Shown here piece by piece: positions 54,721-63,982 of a DNA stretch of 64,000 nucleotides. The notes under the pieces were generated by a model. That model was not told where the DNA came from and did not search any database. It saw only the letters and a list, made by a program, of their open reading frames with translations. The stretch is from Hyphomonas adhaerens MHS-3 (lineage in GTDB: Bacteria > Pseudomonadota > Alphaproteobacteria > Caulobacterales > Hyphomonadaceae), in NCBI RefSeq assembly GCF_000685235.1, contig NZ_ARYH01000001.1:2418001-2482000 (forward strand). The letters are read 5' to 3'. Position numbers and translations under genes: made by a program. The first letter of the stretch is position 1. The number at the start of each line of letters is the position of its first letter.

Positions 54721-56886
54721 TCAATCCTTCGTCAGGTCCGCGTCTTCAACTTGCCCGACAGCGGCGAGGGCAAAGGCGTATTCCGTGGCGACTTCCTTCA
54801 GGCCTTCGAAGCGCCCAGAGGCCCCGCCATGGCCGGCTTCCATGTTGATCTTCAGGAAGTACGGGCCGCCCTCTGGCGCGTCGTGACGCAGCTTCGCTGC
54901 CCACTTGCTTGGTTCCCAATAGGTCACCCTCGGATCCGACAGGCCGCCCGTAATGAACATGGCCGGATAGGTCTGATCCGTCACATTGTCGTAGGGGCTG
55001 TAGGCGGCGATCTGGTCGTAGTCTTCGGCGCTGGTCAGCGGGTTGCCCCATTCGGGCCATTCCGGCGGCGTCAGCGGCAGGCTCTTGTCCGACATGGTGT
55101 TGATCACATCCACAAAGGGCACAGCGGCAATGATGCCCGCAAACAGGTCCGGGTCCATATTGGACACAGCGCCCATCAGCAGGCCGCCGGCAGAGCCGCC
55201 CATGGCCACGACTTTATCCGGGGCGGAATACCCCTTGTCGACGAGGAAATGCCCGGCCGCCACGAAGTCCTTGAACGTGTTGGCCTTCTTCTCGAGCTTG
55301 CCGTCGAGATACCACTGATAGCCTTTCGCCATGCCGCCGCGTGGGTGCACGATGGCGTAGACGAAACCGCGATCCACCAGGCTGAGCCGGCTGGTCCTGA
55401 AGTCTGCCGGGATGGTGATGCCGTAGGAGCCGTAGCCGTAGAGCAGCATCGGGGCCGTGCCATCGACCGGGGTATCCTTGTGGCGCAGCAGGGTGACCGG
55501 CACGTCCACACCGTCCCAGCTGGGCGCCATCACGCGTTCAGATACATAGTCATCCGGATTGTGGCCCGACGGCACTTCCCGTGTCTTTCGCAGGATGCGT
55601 TCGTGCGTATTGAGGTCGTAATCGTAGACCTGATCCGGCGTTGCGGGCGAGGCGTATTCGAAGCGCAACATCGGCACGTCATAGTCATAACCGGAATCCA
55701 GGCCGAGGTCGTATGCAGCCTCATCGAAGCTGATCTCATGCTCGGCGCCATCAGCCCGTGCCCGCACCACGATCCGCGGCAGGCCATTCTCGCGCTCCAT
55801 GCGGGAGAGATAGTCTTTCTGTGCCTGCAGGCCGAGGATCAGTGTGCCGGGGCGGTGAGCGATGACGTCTTTCCATTGATCGCGTGAGGTGGCGTCAAAC
55901 GGGGCGCGCACGACCTTGAAGTCGACGGCGCCGCCGGAATTGGTCGTAATGTAGAACTGGCCATCCCAAACGACGGCCGAATACTCCACGCCGTCTTCAC
56001 GTGGCGCGATCGTGTGCAGCGTTGGGGTGTGCGCGTTCGCATCGAACCAGTGCCATTCAGAGGTGGTATGGTTGGACGAGGTGACGAAGATCTTTTCCCG
56101 GTTGGCGGATTTGGAGACGCCGACAAAGAAGCCGGGATCCTTTTCTTCGTAAATCAGCGTGTCTTCGCCAGTGTCGAGATTGCGCTCGTAGACCGCGTCC
56201 GGCCGGGCGTTCTCGTCGCGGTGAACCCAGAAAATGGACTTGCCGTCCTCGCTCCACTCGAACGAGCCGTAACTGTCAGAAATCGGTTGAGCGGCAGCCT
56301 TGCCCGTTTCGATATTCGTGATTGTGACGGTGTAGAACTCGCTCCCCTGCGTATCCAGCGCATAGGCAATCAGCGCGTGGTCCGGCGATGTGTCTATGCT
56401 TCCGAAGGAGAAGTAATCCGTGCCTTCCGACATCTTGTCGCCGTCCAGCAGGATGGTCTCGTCGGCGTCAGGGTTGAAGGCGTCCGCGGCGTCGCGACGG
56501 GCGATGATCGGATATTCGCCGCCTTCACGGTAGCGGGAGTAATACGCAAACGGGCCATCGATCTCGGGTACGGTAGCGTCGTCTTCCTTGATCCGGCCTT
56601 TCATCTCCTGGAAAAGCGTCTCGCGCAGATCGGCGGTCGGCGCCTCAAGGCGCGCTTTTGTGTAGGCATTCTCGGCTTCGAGGTATTCGCGGATGTCGGC
56701 GCGCAGGACGGACGGATCTCGCATCACCTCCTGCCAGGCGTCGTCCTTCATCCAGTGATACGGGTCGACGCGCGTGCGGCCGACCTGTGTCGTCTCGAAA
56801 TCCACGCGCTTTGCCACTGGCACGGCCGGGGGCGCTTCGATTGATTCAGCGGCCGGCGCGGCGGCAAGGTCGGTTTTTTCGGTCAT
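54721..56886 (-). CDS. Prolyl oligopeptidase family (oligopeptidase B type)
   Basis: A 721-residue S9A serine peptidase that cuts short peptides, classically after Arg/Lys. The N-terminal beta-propeller (DPYHWMKDDAWQEVMRDP entry, then repeats such as FEWSEDGKSIFWVHRDENARPDAVY) precedes the alpha/beta-hydrolase domain with LLYGYGSYGI, the nucleophile elbow GGSAGG, the Asp in FITGGLSDPRV and the His in EAGHGGASGRFE. No signal peptide is seen, so it is probably cytosolic. The oligopeptidase B name rests on overall order; the basic-residue specificity pocket cannot be confirmed here. Confidence 0.9.
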   Translation of the reverse strand: MTEKTDLAAAPAAESIEAPPAVPVAKRVDFETTQVGRTRVDPYHWMKDDAWQEVMRDPSVLRADIREYLEAENAYTKARLEAPTADLRETLFQEMKGRIKEDDATVPEIDGPFAYYSRYREGGEYPIIARRDAADAFNPDADETILLDGDKMSEGTDYFSFGSIDTSPDHALIAYALDTQGSEFYTVTITNIETGKAAAQPISDSYGSFEWSEDGKSIFWVHRDENARPDAVYERNLDTGEDTLIYEEKDPGFFVGVSKSANREKIFVTSSNHTTSEWHWFDANAHTPTLHTIAPREDGVEYSAVVWDGQFYITTNSGGAVDFKVVRAPFDATSRDQWKDVIAHRPGTLILGLQAQKDYLSRMERENGLPRIVVRARADGAEHEISFDEAAYDLGLDSGYDYDVPMLRFEYASPATPDQVYDYDLNTHERILRKTREVPSGHNPDDYVSERVMAPSWDGVDVPVTLLRHKDTPVDGTAPMLLYGYGSYGITIPADFRTSRLSLVDRGFVYAIVHPRGGMAKGYQWYLDGKLEKKANTFKDFVAAGHFLVDKGYSAPDKVVAMGGSAGGLLMGAVSNMDPDLFAGIIAAVPFVDVINTMSDKSLPLTPPEWPEWGNPLTSAEDYDQIAAYSPYDNVTDQTYPAMFITGGLSDPRVTYWEPSKWAAKLRHDAPEGGPYFLKINMEAGHGGASGRFEGLKEVATEYAFALAAVGQVEDADLTKD

Positions 56887-56994
56887 GGGGCATCCTGAGA
56901 ATGGAGCTGCTGCGGTAATGCCAGCAAGCGGGAGGGAATTTGGGTGCTTGGGACAGACCCTTGATAGTCCAACACAAAGAGGGCCAGTCCGGTT

Positions 56995-57396
56995 TTATGC
57001 CTCGGGACGGAAATCCAGCACCACGCCATTGATACACCAGCGCTCGCCCGTGGGCGGCGGTCCGTCCTTGAAGACGTGGCCCATATGCAGGCCGCAGGTG
57101 GCGCAGTGGCATTCGGTGCGGGGCAGGATCATCTTGAAGTCGGTCTTGGTGGCGACCGCGTCTGGCGTGATCGGTTGCCAATAGCTCGGCCAGCCCGTGC
57201 CGGAATCGAATTTGTGCTCAGATGACCAGAGCGGGCTGTCGCAGCCTTTGCAGTAATAGGTGCCGGCGCGTTTCTCGTCATTGTAATTGCCGGGCGTGAA
57301 GGCGCGCTCGGTGCCTTCTTTGACGCCGACACGGTATTCCTCTTCGGTCAGCATTTCCCGCCATTCGCGGTCCGAACGTTTGATGCTCTGGGTCAT
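56995..57396 (-). CDS. msrB: Peptide methionine-R-sulfoxide reductase MsrB
   Basis: Repairs oxidised methionine (R form) in proteins using thioredoxin. The 133-residue protein starts at 57396 with AAGGAG six bases upstream. It is the zinc-containing type: two CxxC pairs (Cys49/52 in YYCKGC, Cys98/101 in CHCATCG). The catalytic Cys121 is in RWCINGVVLDF. DSGTGWPSY and the HMGHVF His motif are also intact. No MsrA gene is adjacent. Confidence 0.95.
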   Translation of the reverse strand: MTQSIKRSDREWREMLTEEEYRVGVKEGTERAFTPGNYNDEKRAGTYYCKGCDSPLWSSEHKFDSGTGWPSYWQPITPDAVATKTDFKMILPRTECHCATCGLHMGHVFKDGPPPTGERWCINGVVLDFRPEA

Positions 57397-57467
57397 ACGG
57401 GTCTCCTTAGCCGGGAAGGGAAATATAGGCGTGCGGCGGGCGATTTTCACCTGCGCCGAAAGCAGAA

Positions 57468-57494
57468 CGGCCGCCCCGGAGAACGGGGCGGCCG
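57468..57494. other. Very stable hairpin between maoC and msrB
   Basis: An 11-bp perfect GC stem (57468-57478 with 57484-57494) encloses a GAGAA loop. On the minus strand, the direction of both flanking genes, the T-run comes before and not after the stem, so it is not a simple terminator for maoC; it could block 3' exonucleases or act with Rho. Confidence 0.6.
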
Positions 57495-57518
57495 AAAAAG
57501 TCATATATCTTCAGTGGG

Positions 57519-57974
57519 TTATGCGTAAAGGACAGTGATGGTCTCTGCGACGAGCGCCGGGCGCTCCTGGCCTTCGATCTCGATCGTGGCTTCCATCTTC
57601 ATCTGCTTGCCGCCGGATTTAGGCTCCACAGACAGGCATTTCTGGCGCAGGCGCACCTTGGAGCCGACCGGCACCATATTGGTGAAACGCACCTTGTCGG
57701 AGCCGTAATTGATGCCGCGGGTCGTGCCGGTCACGCGCAGGACTTCACCGCCCAGCATCGGCAGAAGGGACAAGGTCAGGAAGCCGTGTGCGATGGGGCC
57801 GCCCATGGCTTTGGTGGCTTTCTCGACGTCGACGTGGATCCACTGATGGTCGCCGGTTGCGTCGGCAAACAGGTTGACGCGGTCCTGGTCAATGGTGTGC
57901 CAGTCGGACACGCCGACTTCCTGTCCTGCAATAGATTCAAGCTCGTCGAAGGCGACGACGCGTGGGTTGGCCAT
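57519..57974 (-). CDS. MaoC-family (R)-hydratase/dehydratase
   Basis: A single-domain hot-dog protein of 151 residues, likely an (R)-specific enoyl-CoA hydratase. The hydratase-2 signature ATGDHQWIHVDVEKATKAMGGPIAHGFLTLSLLP carries the catalytic Asp and His. A strong binding site (AAGGAGG) precedes the ATG at 57974. Possible roles are fatty-acid or polyhydroxyalkanoate metabolism; the substrate is not fixed by sequence. Divergent dyad at 58042. Confidence 0.9.
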   Translation of the reverse strand: MANPRVVAFDELESIAGQEVGVSDWHTIDQDRVNLFADATGDHQWIHVDVEKATKAMGGPIAHGFLTLSLLPMLGGEVLRVTGTTRGINYGSDKVRFTNMVPVGSKVRLRQKCLSVEPKSGGKQMKMEATIEIEGQERPALVAETITVLYA

Positions 57975-58041
57975 GGAGTCCTCCTTAAAATGTGCTGGCT
58001 TGTTTTGGCCCGTCGGCCGGGCCGGGGCAAGCCTGACGGTA

Positions 58042-58074
58042 GGGTAATTACGCCCGCGAACCCGGCGATTACCC
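58042..58074. promoter_or_regulatory. Inverted repeat upstream of maoC
   Basis: GGGTAAT (58042-58048) and ATTACCC (58068-58074) form a perfect 7-bp inverted repeat with arm centres 26 bases apart. It lies 68 bases upstream of maoC, between it and the end of the aminotransferase gene, and could bind a dimeric regulator. Confidence 0.35.
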
Positions 58075-58112
58075 CATGATTATACCGGACTATGCCGGAC
58101 CAGGGCATGACC

Positions 58113-59258
58113 TCAGCCGTTCAGGTGATGCGCAAGTCTTGCGATAAAGTGCTCTACGTCGCCATCGCTGGTGAAGAGGTGCTGGGTAATGCGCAACCGG
58201 TCCCCGCGCCGCGAGACGAAGATGCCGTCTTCCTTCAGCCGGGCGGTCAGGTCCGCCGGCACGTGCTCTGGCAGAAGTGGGCAGAGATAGTGCGCCCCGC
58301 GGACGCTTTCCGGTGGGCAGTCGAGGCCGATCCCGGCCAGCGCGTCCGCCAGTGCCGCGTTGCGTGCGCCGAGCGTCTCCTGAATGTTGGCGATCCCCCA
58401 GCCGAGCACAGTGCGCACCGCCGCTTCGAACGCGGGCAGCAGCGCGAAGTTGGAGCGTTCGCCCATGTCGAAGCGCTGGGCGCCCGGGCCGTAATTGTCG
58501 GTATAGTCGATCAGGCGCGCGAAGTTCGACGAGCCTTCCCGCGTGATCCAGTTCTGCTCCAGCGGTTTCCCGTCGCGGTGCTGCGGGGCGACATAGAGGA
58601 AGCCGGTGGCATAGGGCGAGAGCAGCCATTTATAGGCGGCGACGGCCACGAAATCGGGCTGCACGTCCTTCACGTCGAAGGCCAGCGCGCCGCAGCTCTG
58701 CGTCAGGTCCAGCACCAGCGCGGCGCCGACCTCGCGGCAACGCTTTCCGATGTCAACGAGATCCAGGATCGCCCCGTCGGTCCAGCGGACATGCGCGCAG
58801 GCGACAAGGCCCGTCTGCGGGCCGATGGCGGCGAGCAGGGCGTCCGACAGGGTTTCATTCCCGTGCGTGCCGATCGTGCGGATCGTGGCGCCGGTCTCCT
58901 TCGCCAGCTCCCGCCAGGTGTAGAGATTGGACGGGAACTGGTCCTCCAGCACGAGGATCTCCTGATCCTTCGACAGGGGCAGATTCCGCGCCGCCGTGGC
59001 GAGCGAATAGCTGACCGATGGCGAGTAGGCGATGCCGTCCGTATCGGCGCCGATCAGGTCCGCCAGCAGGGGGCGCAGGCGCTCTGTGTCTGCAAAGAAC
59101 TCCGTATCCGGAATGGTCCACGGATGCAGTTTGCGCGCGAGGCCCTTCTGACCAGCCTCGACGGAGGCCTTCGTCATCGGCCCCATCGTGGCGGTGTTGA
59201 AATAGGCGACACCCTCAGGGATGTCGAACAGGTGGCGCTGGTTCGGAATCTGGGTCAT
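58113..59258 (-). CDS. Class V PLP aminotransferase-fold enzyme
   Basis: A 381-residue PLP enzyme of the cysteine desulfurase/kynureninase-like group. The PLP lysine is in VAAYKWLLSPYATGFLYV, with the cofactor Asp/Gln region in LVLDLTQSCGALAFD. The catalytic Cys loop of true desulfurases is not evident at the C-terminus, so sulfur transfer is unlikely. The reaction could be a lyase or aminotransferase; substrate unknown. It is upstream of maoC on the same strand with 138 bases between. Confidence 0.82.
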   Translation of the reverse strand: MTQIPNQRHLFDIPEGVAYFNTATMGPMTKASVEAGQKGLARKLHPWTIPDTEFFADTERLRPLLADLIGADTDGIAYSPSVSYSLATAARNLPLSKDQEILVLEDQFPSNLYTWRELAKETGATIRTIGTHGNETLSDALLAAIGPQTGLVACAHVRWTDGAILDLVDIGKRCREVGAALVLDLTQSCGALAFDVKDVQPDFVAVAAYKWLLSPYATGFLYVAPQHRDGKPLEQNWITREGSSNFARLIDYTDNYGPGAQRFDMGERSNFALLPAFEAAVRTVLGWGIANIQETLGARNAALADALAGIGLDCPPESVRGAHYLCPLLPEHVPADLTARLKEDGIFVSRRGDRLRITQHLFTSDGDVEHFIARLAHHLNG

Positions 59259-59322
59259 ACGGTTTGCCTAGCGCGCGCCTGCGATCCGGGCCAGTGGGAA
59301 GTTGCCGCAGCAGGTGCGTTGC

Positions 59323-60231
59323 CTAGGAATTGAGCAAGGCCGGGACGATGGTTTCTATATGTTGGCGGAAGGCGTTCACATGGGTGGGGGTGCTGGCGAG
59401 GCGGGCTGATTTCATCACCCATTCATAAGAGAATTCCAGCGCCTGGCCGTCCGGGCCCTGCAGTGGGCCAGCAGTCATGTTGGTCGCCGACAGTTTCGCA
59501 GCAGGCAGGATCGCTGCACCCACGCCGAGTTCGGTCCACTCCTCGATGACGTGATAGCTGAGCGCATATCCGGGATAGAGTGTCAGGCAGGCGCCCTCTG
59601 CTTCAAACAGGCGGCCGAGCGCGGCGTTGAGGCCGCAGGCGCCATTTGTGCAGATGATGGGCGCATCCGGCAGGGAATTGATCTGCCATGGGTGAAGAGA
59701 ATGGTCTGCCCCTTGCGTCTCGCGCGGCAGGTAGAAGAGCGGATCCCGATAGGCCGGGAGGACCTGCATCCCGTCAGGCGCCGGTTCCGTTACCCGCAGG
59801 CCGAAATCCAGCTTTCCCGTCTGTATACGTTCGATCAAATCATCCAGAAGGCATTCCTTGAACAGGATCGACACATTTGGGTTTGCCTGCCTGTAAGGGC
59901 CAAGGGCACGCTCCACAGTCTTGAGGTCGATCAGCGGGGACATACCGATCCGGAGGATCTTGTGCGCCGGGTTGTGCCAGGCGGAGGCCGCCTTTTCTAT
60001 TTCGTCCACATCGCCGAGCAGGGCTTCGAGAAAGGGCAGCATATGCTGTCCGAACGGTGTGAGGGACACTTCGCGCGTCGTCCGGTCAAACAGGCGTCCG
60101 CCCAGTTCCTCTTCCAGCTGGACAAGCCCGTTGGAGAGCGTGGGCTGGGTTGCGCCAGCTTCGGCGGCGGCTTTCCGGAAAGAAAGCGTATGGGCGAGGC
60201 GGACAGCGTAGTCGATCTGGCGGAGTTTCAC
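59323..60231 (-). CDS. LysR-family transcriptional regulator
   Basis: A 302-residue LysR regulator. I chose the GTG at 60231 (MKLRQIDYAVRLAHTLSFRKAAAEAGATQPTLS), which matches the usual start; a longer ATG frame to 60270 would read through the operator region. The winged helix-turn-helix covers residues 1-60. The rest is the effector-binding domain (LRIGMSPLIDLKTVERAL...), of the OxyR/CysB-like overall order. It is divergent from the isochorismatase-type gene with a T-N11-A dyad between them. Confidence 0.92.
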   Translation of the reverse strand: MKLRQIDYAVRLAHTLSFRKAAAEAGATQPTLSNGLVQLEEELGGRLFDRTTREVSLTPFGQHMLPFLEALLGDVDEIEKAASAWHNPAHKILRIGMSPLIDLKTVERALGPYRQANPNVSILFKECLLDDLIERIQTGKLDFGLRVTEPAPDGMQVLPAYRDPLFYLPRETQGADHSLHPWQINSLPDAPIICTNGACGLNAALGRLFEAEGACLTLYPGYALSYHVIEEWTELGVGAAILPAAKLSATNMTAGPLQGPDGQALEFSYEWVMKSARLASTPTHVNAFRQHIETIVPALLNS

Positions 60232-60273
60232 GGCAAGGACTCTATCTGATTGGCATCCGGCATAGCGCAATCA

Positions 60274-60298
60274 TTGATTGAGCGCATCTATCAATCAA
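60274..60298. promoter_or_regulatory. LysR-type operator (T-N11-A dyad)
   Basis: TTGATTG (60274-60280) and CAATCAA (60292-60298) are perfect inverted repeats separated by exactly 11 bases, the classic LysR recognition layout. The site lies in the gap between the regulator and its divergent neighbour and probably serves both. Confidence 0.72.
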
Positions 60299-60371
60299 AT
60301 CCAAACTCTGAATTTCCCGGGAGGCCCGCTGAAGCGCAGGTTCGGCCTGCCAGACAGCAAAGGAGACAAGA

Positions 60372-61112
60372 ATGTTTGGTCTGAAATCCTCCCGGAAGGG
60401 CTTCGCGGCGGCGTTGGCTGTGGCCGGTGCCATGCTGACGTTCGCAGGGTGCGCCTCAGCAGAACCGGCCGCCGGCTTCCAACCTGATCCGGCGCGAACA
60501 GCGGTGCTGATCACCGATCCGCAGAATGACTTCATGAGCGAGAAAGGCGCGGCCTGGGGCCTCGTGAAGGGCAATGTGGAACGCCTGCACACCCGTGAGA
60601 ATATCGCGAAGCTGATCGCATCTGCGAAGTCGGAAGACGTGCCCCTCTTTGTCAGCCCGCACTATTACTTTCCGCAGGATGGTGGCTGGCTGGTGCGCGG
60701 GCCGATCCAGCAGACCCTGCACGACATTCACATGTTCGAAGTGGCCGGGCCGGTGGACTATTCAAAGATCGCCGGTACAGGGGCTGACTTTTATGGCCCG
60801 CTGAAGCCCGCCATTCTGGATGGGGAAACAGTGATCGTTTCACCTCACAAGATCTATGGGCCGGAGTCGAACGACCTTGTGATGCAGCTGCGCAAGCATG
60901 GCATCGACACGGTGATCATGGGCGGCTTTGCCGCCAATCTTTGTACGGATTCCCATATGCGGGAACTGGTCGAACAGGGCTTCAATGTCGTGATGGTGGA
61001 GGATGCCGTCGGCGCGCCGGGCGAAGAGGCCTATGACGCGGCGGTCCTGAACTATTCCATGATCGCGAACGCCGTCTGGACGACGGATGAGGCTGTTGCG
61101 TTCCTGAAATAA
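60372..61112 (+). CDS. Isochorismatase-family hydrolase, predicted lipoprotein
   Basis: A 246-residue cysteine hydrolase of the isochorismatase/nicotinamidase family. The triad is present: Asp in LITDPQNDF, Lys in VSPHKIYG and Cys in GGFAANLCTDSHMREL. Unusually for this mainly cytosolic family it has a signal with lipobox F-A-G-C (Cys27), so it should be a lipoprotein facing the periplasm. AAGGAGA lies upstream of the ATG. The substrate is unknown; the divergent LysR gene and operator suggest induction by a small molecule. Confidence 0.88.
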   Translation: MFGLKSSRKGFAAALAVAGAMLTFAGCASAEPAAGFQPDPARTAVLITDPQNDFMSEKGAAWGLVKGNVERLHTRENIAKLIASAKSEDVPLFVSPHYYFPQDGGWLVRGPIQQTLHDIHMFEVAGPVDYSKIAGTGADFYGPLKPAILDGETVIVSPHKIYGPESNDLVMQLRKHGIDTVIMGGFAANLCTDSHMRELVEQGFNVVMVEDAVGAPGEEAYDAAVLNYSMIANAVWTTDEAVAFLK

Positions 61113-61127
61113 GGCTGCAGCGGCTGG

Positions 61128-61155
61128 CGGCCCGGGTGCTTTCCCGCCCGGGCCG
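61128..61155. terminator. Terminator-like hairpin between convergent genes
   Basis: A 9-bp perfect GC stem (61128-61136 with 61147-61155) is followed by TTTCCG on the plus strand. It lies between the stops of the isochorismatase-type gene and the acyl-CoA synthetase gene and may serve one or both. Confidence 0.6.
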
Positions 61156-61163
61156 TTTCCGTA

Positions 61164-62711
61164 TCAGACGATGCGGCTGTCCTTCTTGCCCCAATAGCGG
61201 TCGCGGATGAGGCGCTTGTAGAGCTTGCCGGTCGGGTGACGCGGCAGTTCCGGGTCGAAGTCGATGCTCTTCGGGCATTTGATCTTCGACAGATTAGCCT
61301 GCGCGAATTCCATCAGCTCTGCAGCCAGTTCCTCGGAAGGGGCAATGCCAGGCATGGGCTGGACGACCGCCTTCACGGACTCGCCGAATTCTTCGTCCGG
61401 TACACCGATCACGGCCACGTCGGCCACTTTCGGGTGGGTGATCATGATGTTTTCGCATTCCTGCGGATAGATGTTCACACCGCCTGAGATGATCATGAAC
61501 GCCTTGCGGTCTGTGAGGTAGAGGAACCCGTCTGCGTCCAGCTTGCCAACATCGCCGAGGGACGACCAGTCCTTGTGTTTCGGGTTCAGGGCTGCTTCGT
61601 TCTTGTCCGGCGAGTTATGATAGTTCGGCGGTGTGGTGCCCGCAAAGTAGACCTGTCCTTCCTCGCCGACCGGTACTTCATCACCTTCTTCGTTGCAGAT
61701 CTTGACCTCGCCATGGACGGCTTTGCCGACGGTGCCCTTATGGGCCATCCATTCGTCGCTTCTGGCCCAGGTCATGCCGTTGCCTTCAGAGCCGGCATAA
61801 TACTCGTCGATGATGGGGCCCCACCATTCGATCATCTGTTCCTTGACCGGTACCGGGCAAGGTGCCGCCGCGTGGACAACCCATTGCAGGCTGGACACGT
61901 CGTATTTCTTGCGGACCTCTTCAGGCAGCTTGAGCAGCTTCACGAACATGGTCGGCACCATCTGCATGTGCGTGACCTTGTACTGCTGGATGTATTTGAG
62001 CAGCGATTCCGCATCGAACTTTTCCATGATGACCAGCGTGGCGCCGAGCTTCATGAAGGTCATACAGTAGCGCAGCGGGGCGGCATGGTAGAGCGGGGCG
62101 GGCGACAGGTAGACGCTATCCGGACCCGCGCCGGAGAAGGCTTGCAGGATCTGGATAAGCACGTTCGTGTCGTCGATCGGCATGTCCGGCTCAAGCGCCG
62201 GGCGGATGCCCTTCGGCCGGCCGGTCGTGCCGGAGGAGTAGAGCATGTCTGTGCCGGCCATCTGATCGGCAATCGGAGTTTCCGGGAACGCGCCCCGAAG
62301 CGTTTCGAGCGGCGCGAAGCCCGGCATGGGCCCGTCGATGGACCAGTAGTGCTCGAGATTGGTGAGGGCTTTGACCTCTTCGGCTACGGCGCGCTTGGAT
62401 GCGCCGGCGATGAAGAGTTTCGCGCCGGAGTCCGACAGGATGTATTCCACTTCCGGCGCTGTCAGGCGCGAGGAGATGGCGACATAGTAGAGCCCGGCCC
62501 GCTGGGCACCCCAGCAGATCTCGAAATAGCGCGGCGAGTTTTCGGCGAACAGCGCGATCGTGTCGCCCGGCTTGCAGCCTGCGCCGCGCAGGGCGTGCGC
62601 GACCTGGTTGGAGCGTGCCTCCAGCTGGCCGTAGGTGACGGTCTCACCGGAACCGGCCATGATGTAGGCAGGCTTGTCGGGATTGGTCTTTGCGTGGTGA
62701 TGGGGGTGCAT
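61164..62711 (-). CDS. Acyl-CoA synthetase (AMP-binding)
   Basis: A 515-residue adenylate-forming enzyme that activates a carboxylic acid to its CoA thioester. The P-loop-like motif is MLYSSGTTGRPKGI. The hinge is FLYLTDRKAFMIISGGVNIYPQECE and the C-terminal catalytic Lys lies in LPRHPTGKLYKRLI. Similar enzymes act on fatty, aromatic or steroid-derived acids; no closer call is safe. The gene is 148 bases from the sterol desaturase gene on the same strand. Confidence 0.92.
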   Translation of the reverse strand: MHPHHHAKTNPDKPAYIMAGSGETVTYGQLEARSNQVAHALRGAGCKPGDTIALFAENSPRYFEICWGAQRAGLYYVAISSRLTAPEVEYILSDSGAKLFIAGASKRAVAEEVKALTNLEHYWSIDGPMPGFAPLETLRGAFPETPIADQMAGTDMLYSSGTTGRPKGIRPALEPDMPIDDTNVLIQILQAFSGAGPDSVYLSPAPLYHAAPLRYCMTFMKLGATLVIMEKFDAESLLKYIQQYKVTHMQMVPTMFVKLLKLPEEVRKKYDVSSLQWVVHAAAPCPVPVKEQMIEWWGPIIDEYYAGSEGNGMTWARSDEWMAHKGTVGKAVHGEVKICNEEGDEVPVGEEGQVYFAGTTPPNYHNSPDKNEAALNPKHKDWSSLGDVGKLDADGFLYLTDRKAFMIISGGVNIYPQECENIMITHPKVADVAVIGVPDEEFGESVKAVVQPMPGIAPSEELAAELMEFAQANLSKIKCPKSIDFDPELPRHPTGKLYKRLIRDRYWGKKDSRIV

Positions 62712-62859
62712 TCCTGGCTCTCCTCACGAAATTCCGGGGGCGCTTGTGCCCGGCCCCTGCGAAATAGTCAGCCGTGACCATACTCACACTGTCGATGGCG
62801 TCCACCGGAGACGTTGCGGAAAGCGCCGGAACGACCGCAGCCTGTCGGCCATCGCGTGG

Positions 62860-63789
62860 TTACCCGGGGAGACCCGGACTGCCGGCCTCGTCCGGGTGGG
62901 CGTCGACATAGGCCTGTTTGAGTTCAACGGAGCGGTTGTGGTGCCCGTCAGGGTTCCAGCCCGGGGCGTTGATCATGCGTCCGAACCATTTGTCGGGGCG
63001 CAGGCCGTCGCTGGCGCAGTCCCGCATCAGGGCGAAAAATTCATGGAAGGCCACGGTGAACGGATTGTACGAGCCGACCGGTTTCACGATGCCATAGACC
63101 GGCTTGTCCGCGTCCAGTTCGGGCACAAAGGTGCCGAACATCTTGTCCCAGACGATGAAGACCCCGGCATAATTGGTATCGAGGTATCGCGGGTTCGTGG
63201 CGTGGTGCACGCGGTGGTGCGAGGGTGTGTTCATCACCGCCTCGAACCATTTCGGCATCCGGTTGATGGCCTCGGTATGGATCCAGAACTGGTAGAGCAG
63301 GTTCCAGCCCGCCGCGAAGCCGATGAGGTAAGGGTGGAAGCCGAGGATCACCATGGGCAGGCCGAGAATGTAGAGCCCGGTGAACGGGCCGAACCAGGGC
63401 TGGCGCAGCGCGGTCGTCAGATTGTAGTGCTCTGAGGAATGGTGGGTGACATGCTCCATCCACCACCAGCGGGCCCGGTGGGCGAAGCGGTGCTTCCAGT
63501 AGTAGATGAAATCGTAGAGCACGAAGCAGGCGAGAAAGCTCCACCAGGTATAAGGCAGGGTCAGCACCCGGTAGGGCCAGGCCACGATCAGCAGCCAGAA
63601 AAAGACCGTTGCCGTGAGCGTGTTCACAACGACATTGCCGATGCCCATGGCAAGCGATGTAAACGCGTCTTTCGTTTCATACCGGCCATGGAATCGTCCG
63701 GTCTTTACGCCCCACCATTCCAGCACGACGGACAGGACGAAGAACGGCGCGGCATACGTCGTGACGGGGGGGAAGTCGTGAAACTCCAT
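62860..63789 (-). CDS. Sterol desaturase / fatty acid hydroxylase family protein
   Basis: A 309-residue membrane di-iron enzyme. The three His clusters that bind iron are intact: HRFAH, HVTHHSSEH and, near the C-terminus, HRVHHATNP, followed by YLDTNYAG. About four membrane helices surround them. The start at 63789 (MEFHDFPPVTTYAAP) fits the family; the binding site is weak and a frame to 63984 would overlap the divergent gene. The substrate may be a sterol-like or fatty molecule. It may share a pathway with the acyl-CoA synthetase. Confidence 0.9.
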   Translation of the reverse strand: MEFHDFPPVTTYAAPFFVLSVVLEWWGVKTGRFHGRYETKDAFTSLAMGIGNVVVNTLTATVFFWLLIVAWPYRVLTLPYTWWSFLACFVLYDFIYYWKHRFAHRARWWWMEHVTHHSSEHYNLTTALRQPWFGPFTGLYILGLPMVILGFHPYLIGFAAGWNLLYQFWIHTEAINRMPKWFEAVMNTPSHHRVHHATNPRYLDTNYAGVFIVWDKMFGTFVPELDADKPVYGIVKPVGSYNPFTVAFHEFFALMRDCASDGLRPDKWFGRMINAPGWNPDGHHNRSVELKQAYVDAHPDEAGSPGLPG

Positions 63790-63982
63790 GAAGCGCGGGT
63801 CCGTAAATTGATGGCGGGGCAGGTCGCGACTATCCGGTCCGTTTGGGCGCTGCGTCAAGCATGCCTGTGGAATCTGCAAAATCACGCTTTCCGAGGGGCG
63901 AGTACGAAACTCACCAGCCCCGGCTTGACGAACCTTGCGGAACCCCGCCTCACTAGCCTGCAAACCAACAGGGAGACCGGCC

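Noticed and set aside
58113-59258. A third cysteine desulfurase
   Set aside because: The PLP lysine region fits class V enzymes, but no C-terminal sulfur-carrier Cys loop was seen, and it lies far from the suf genes.
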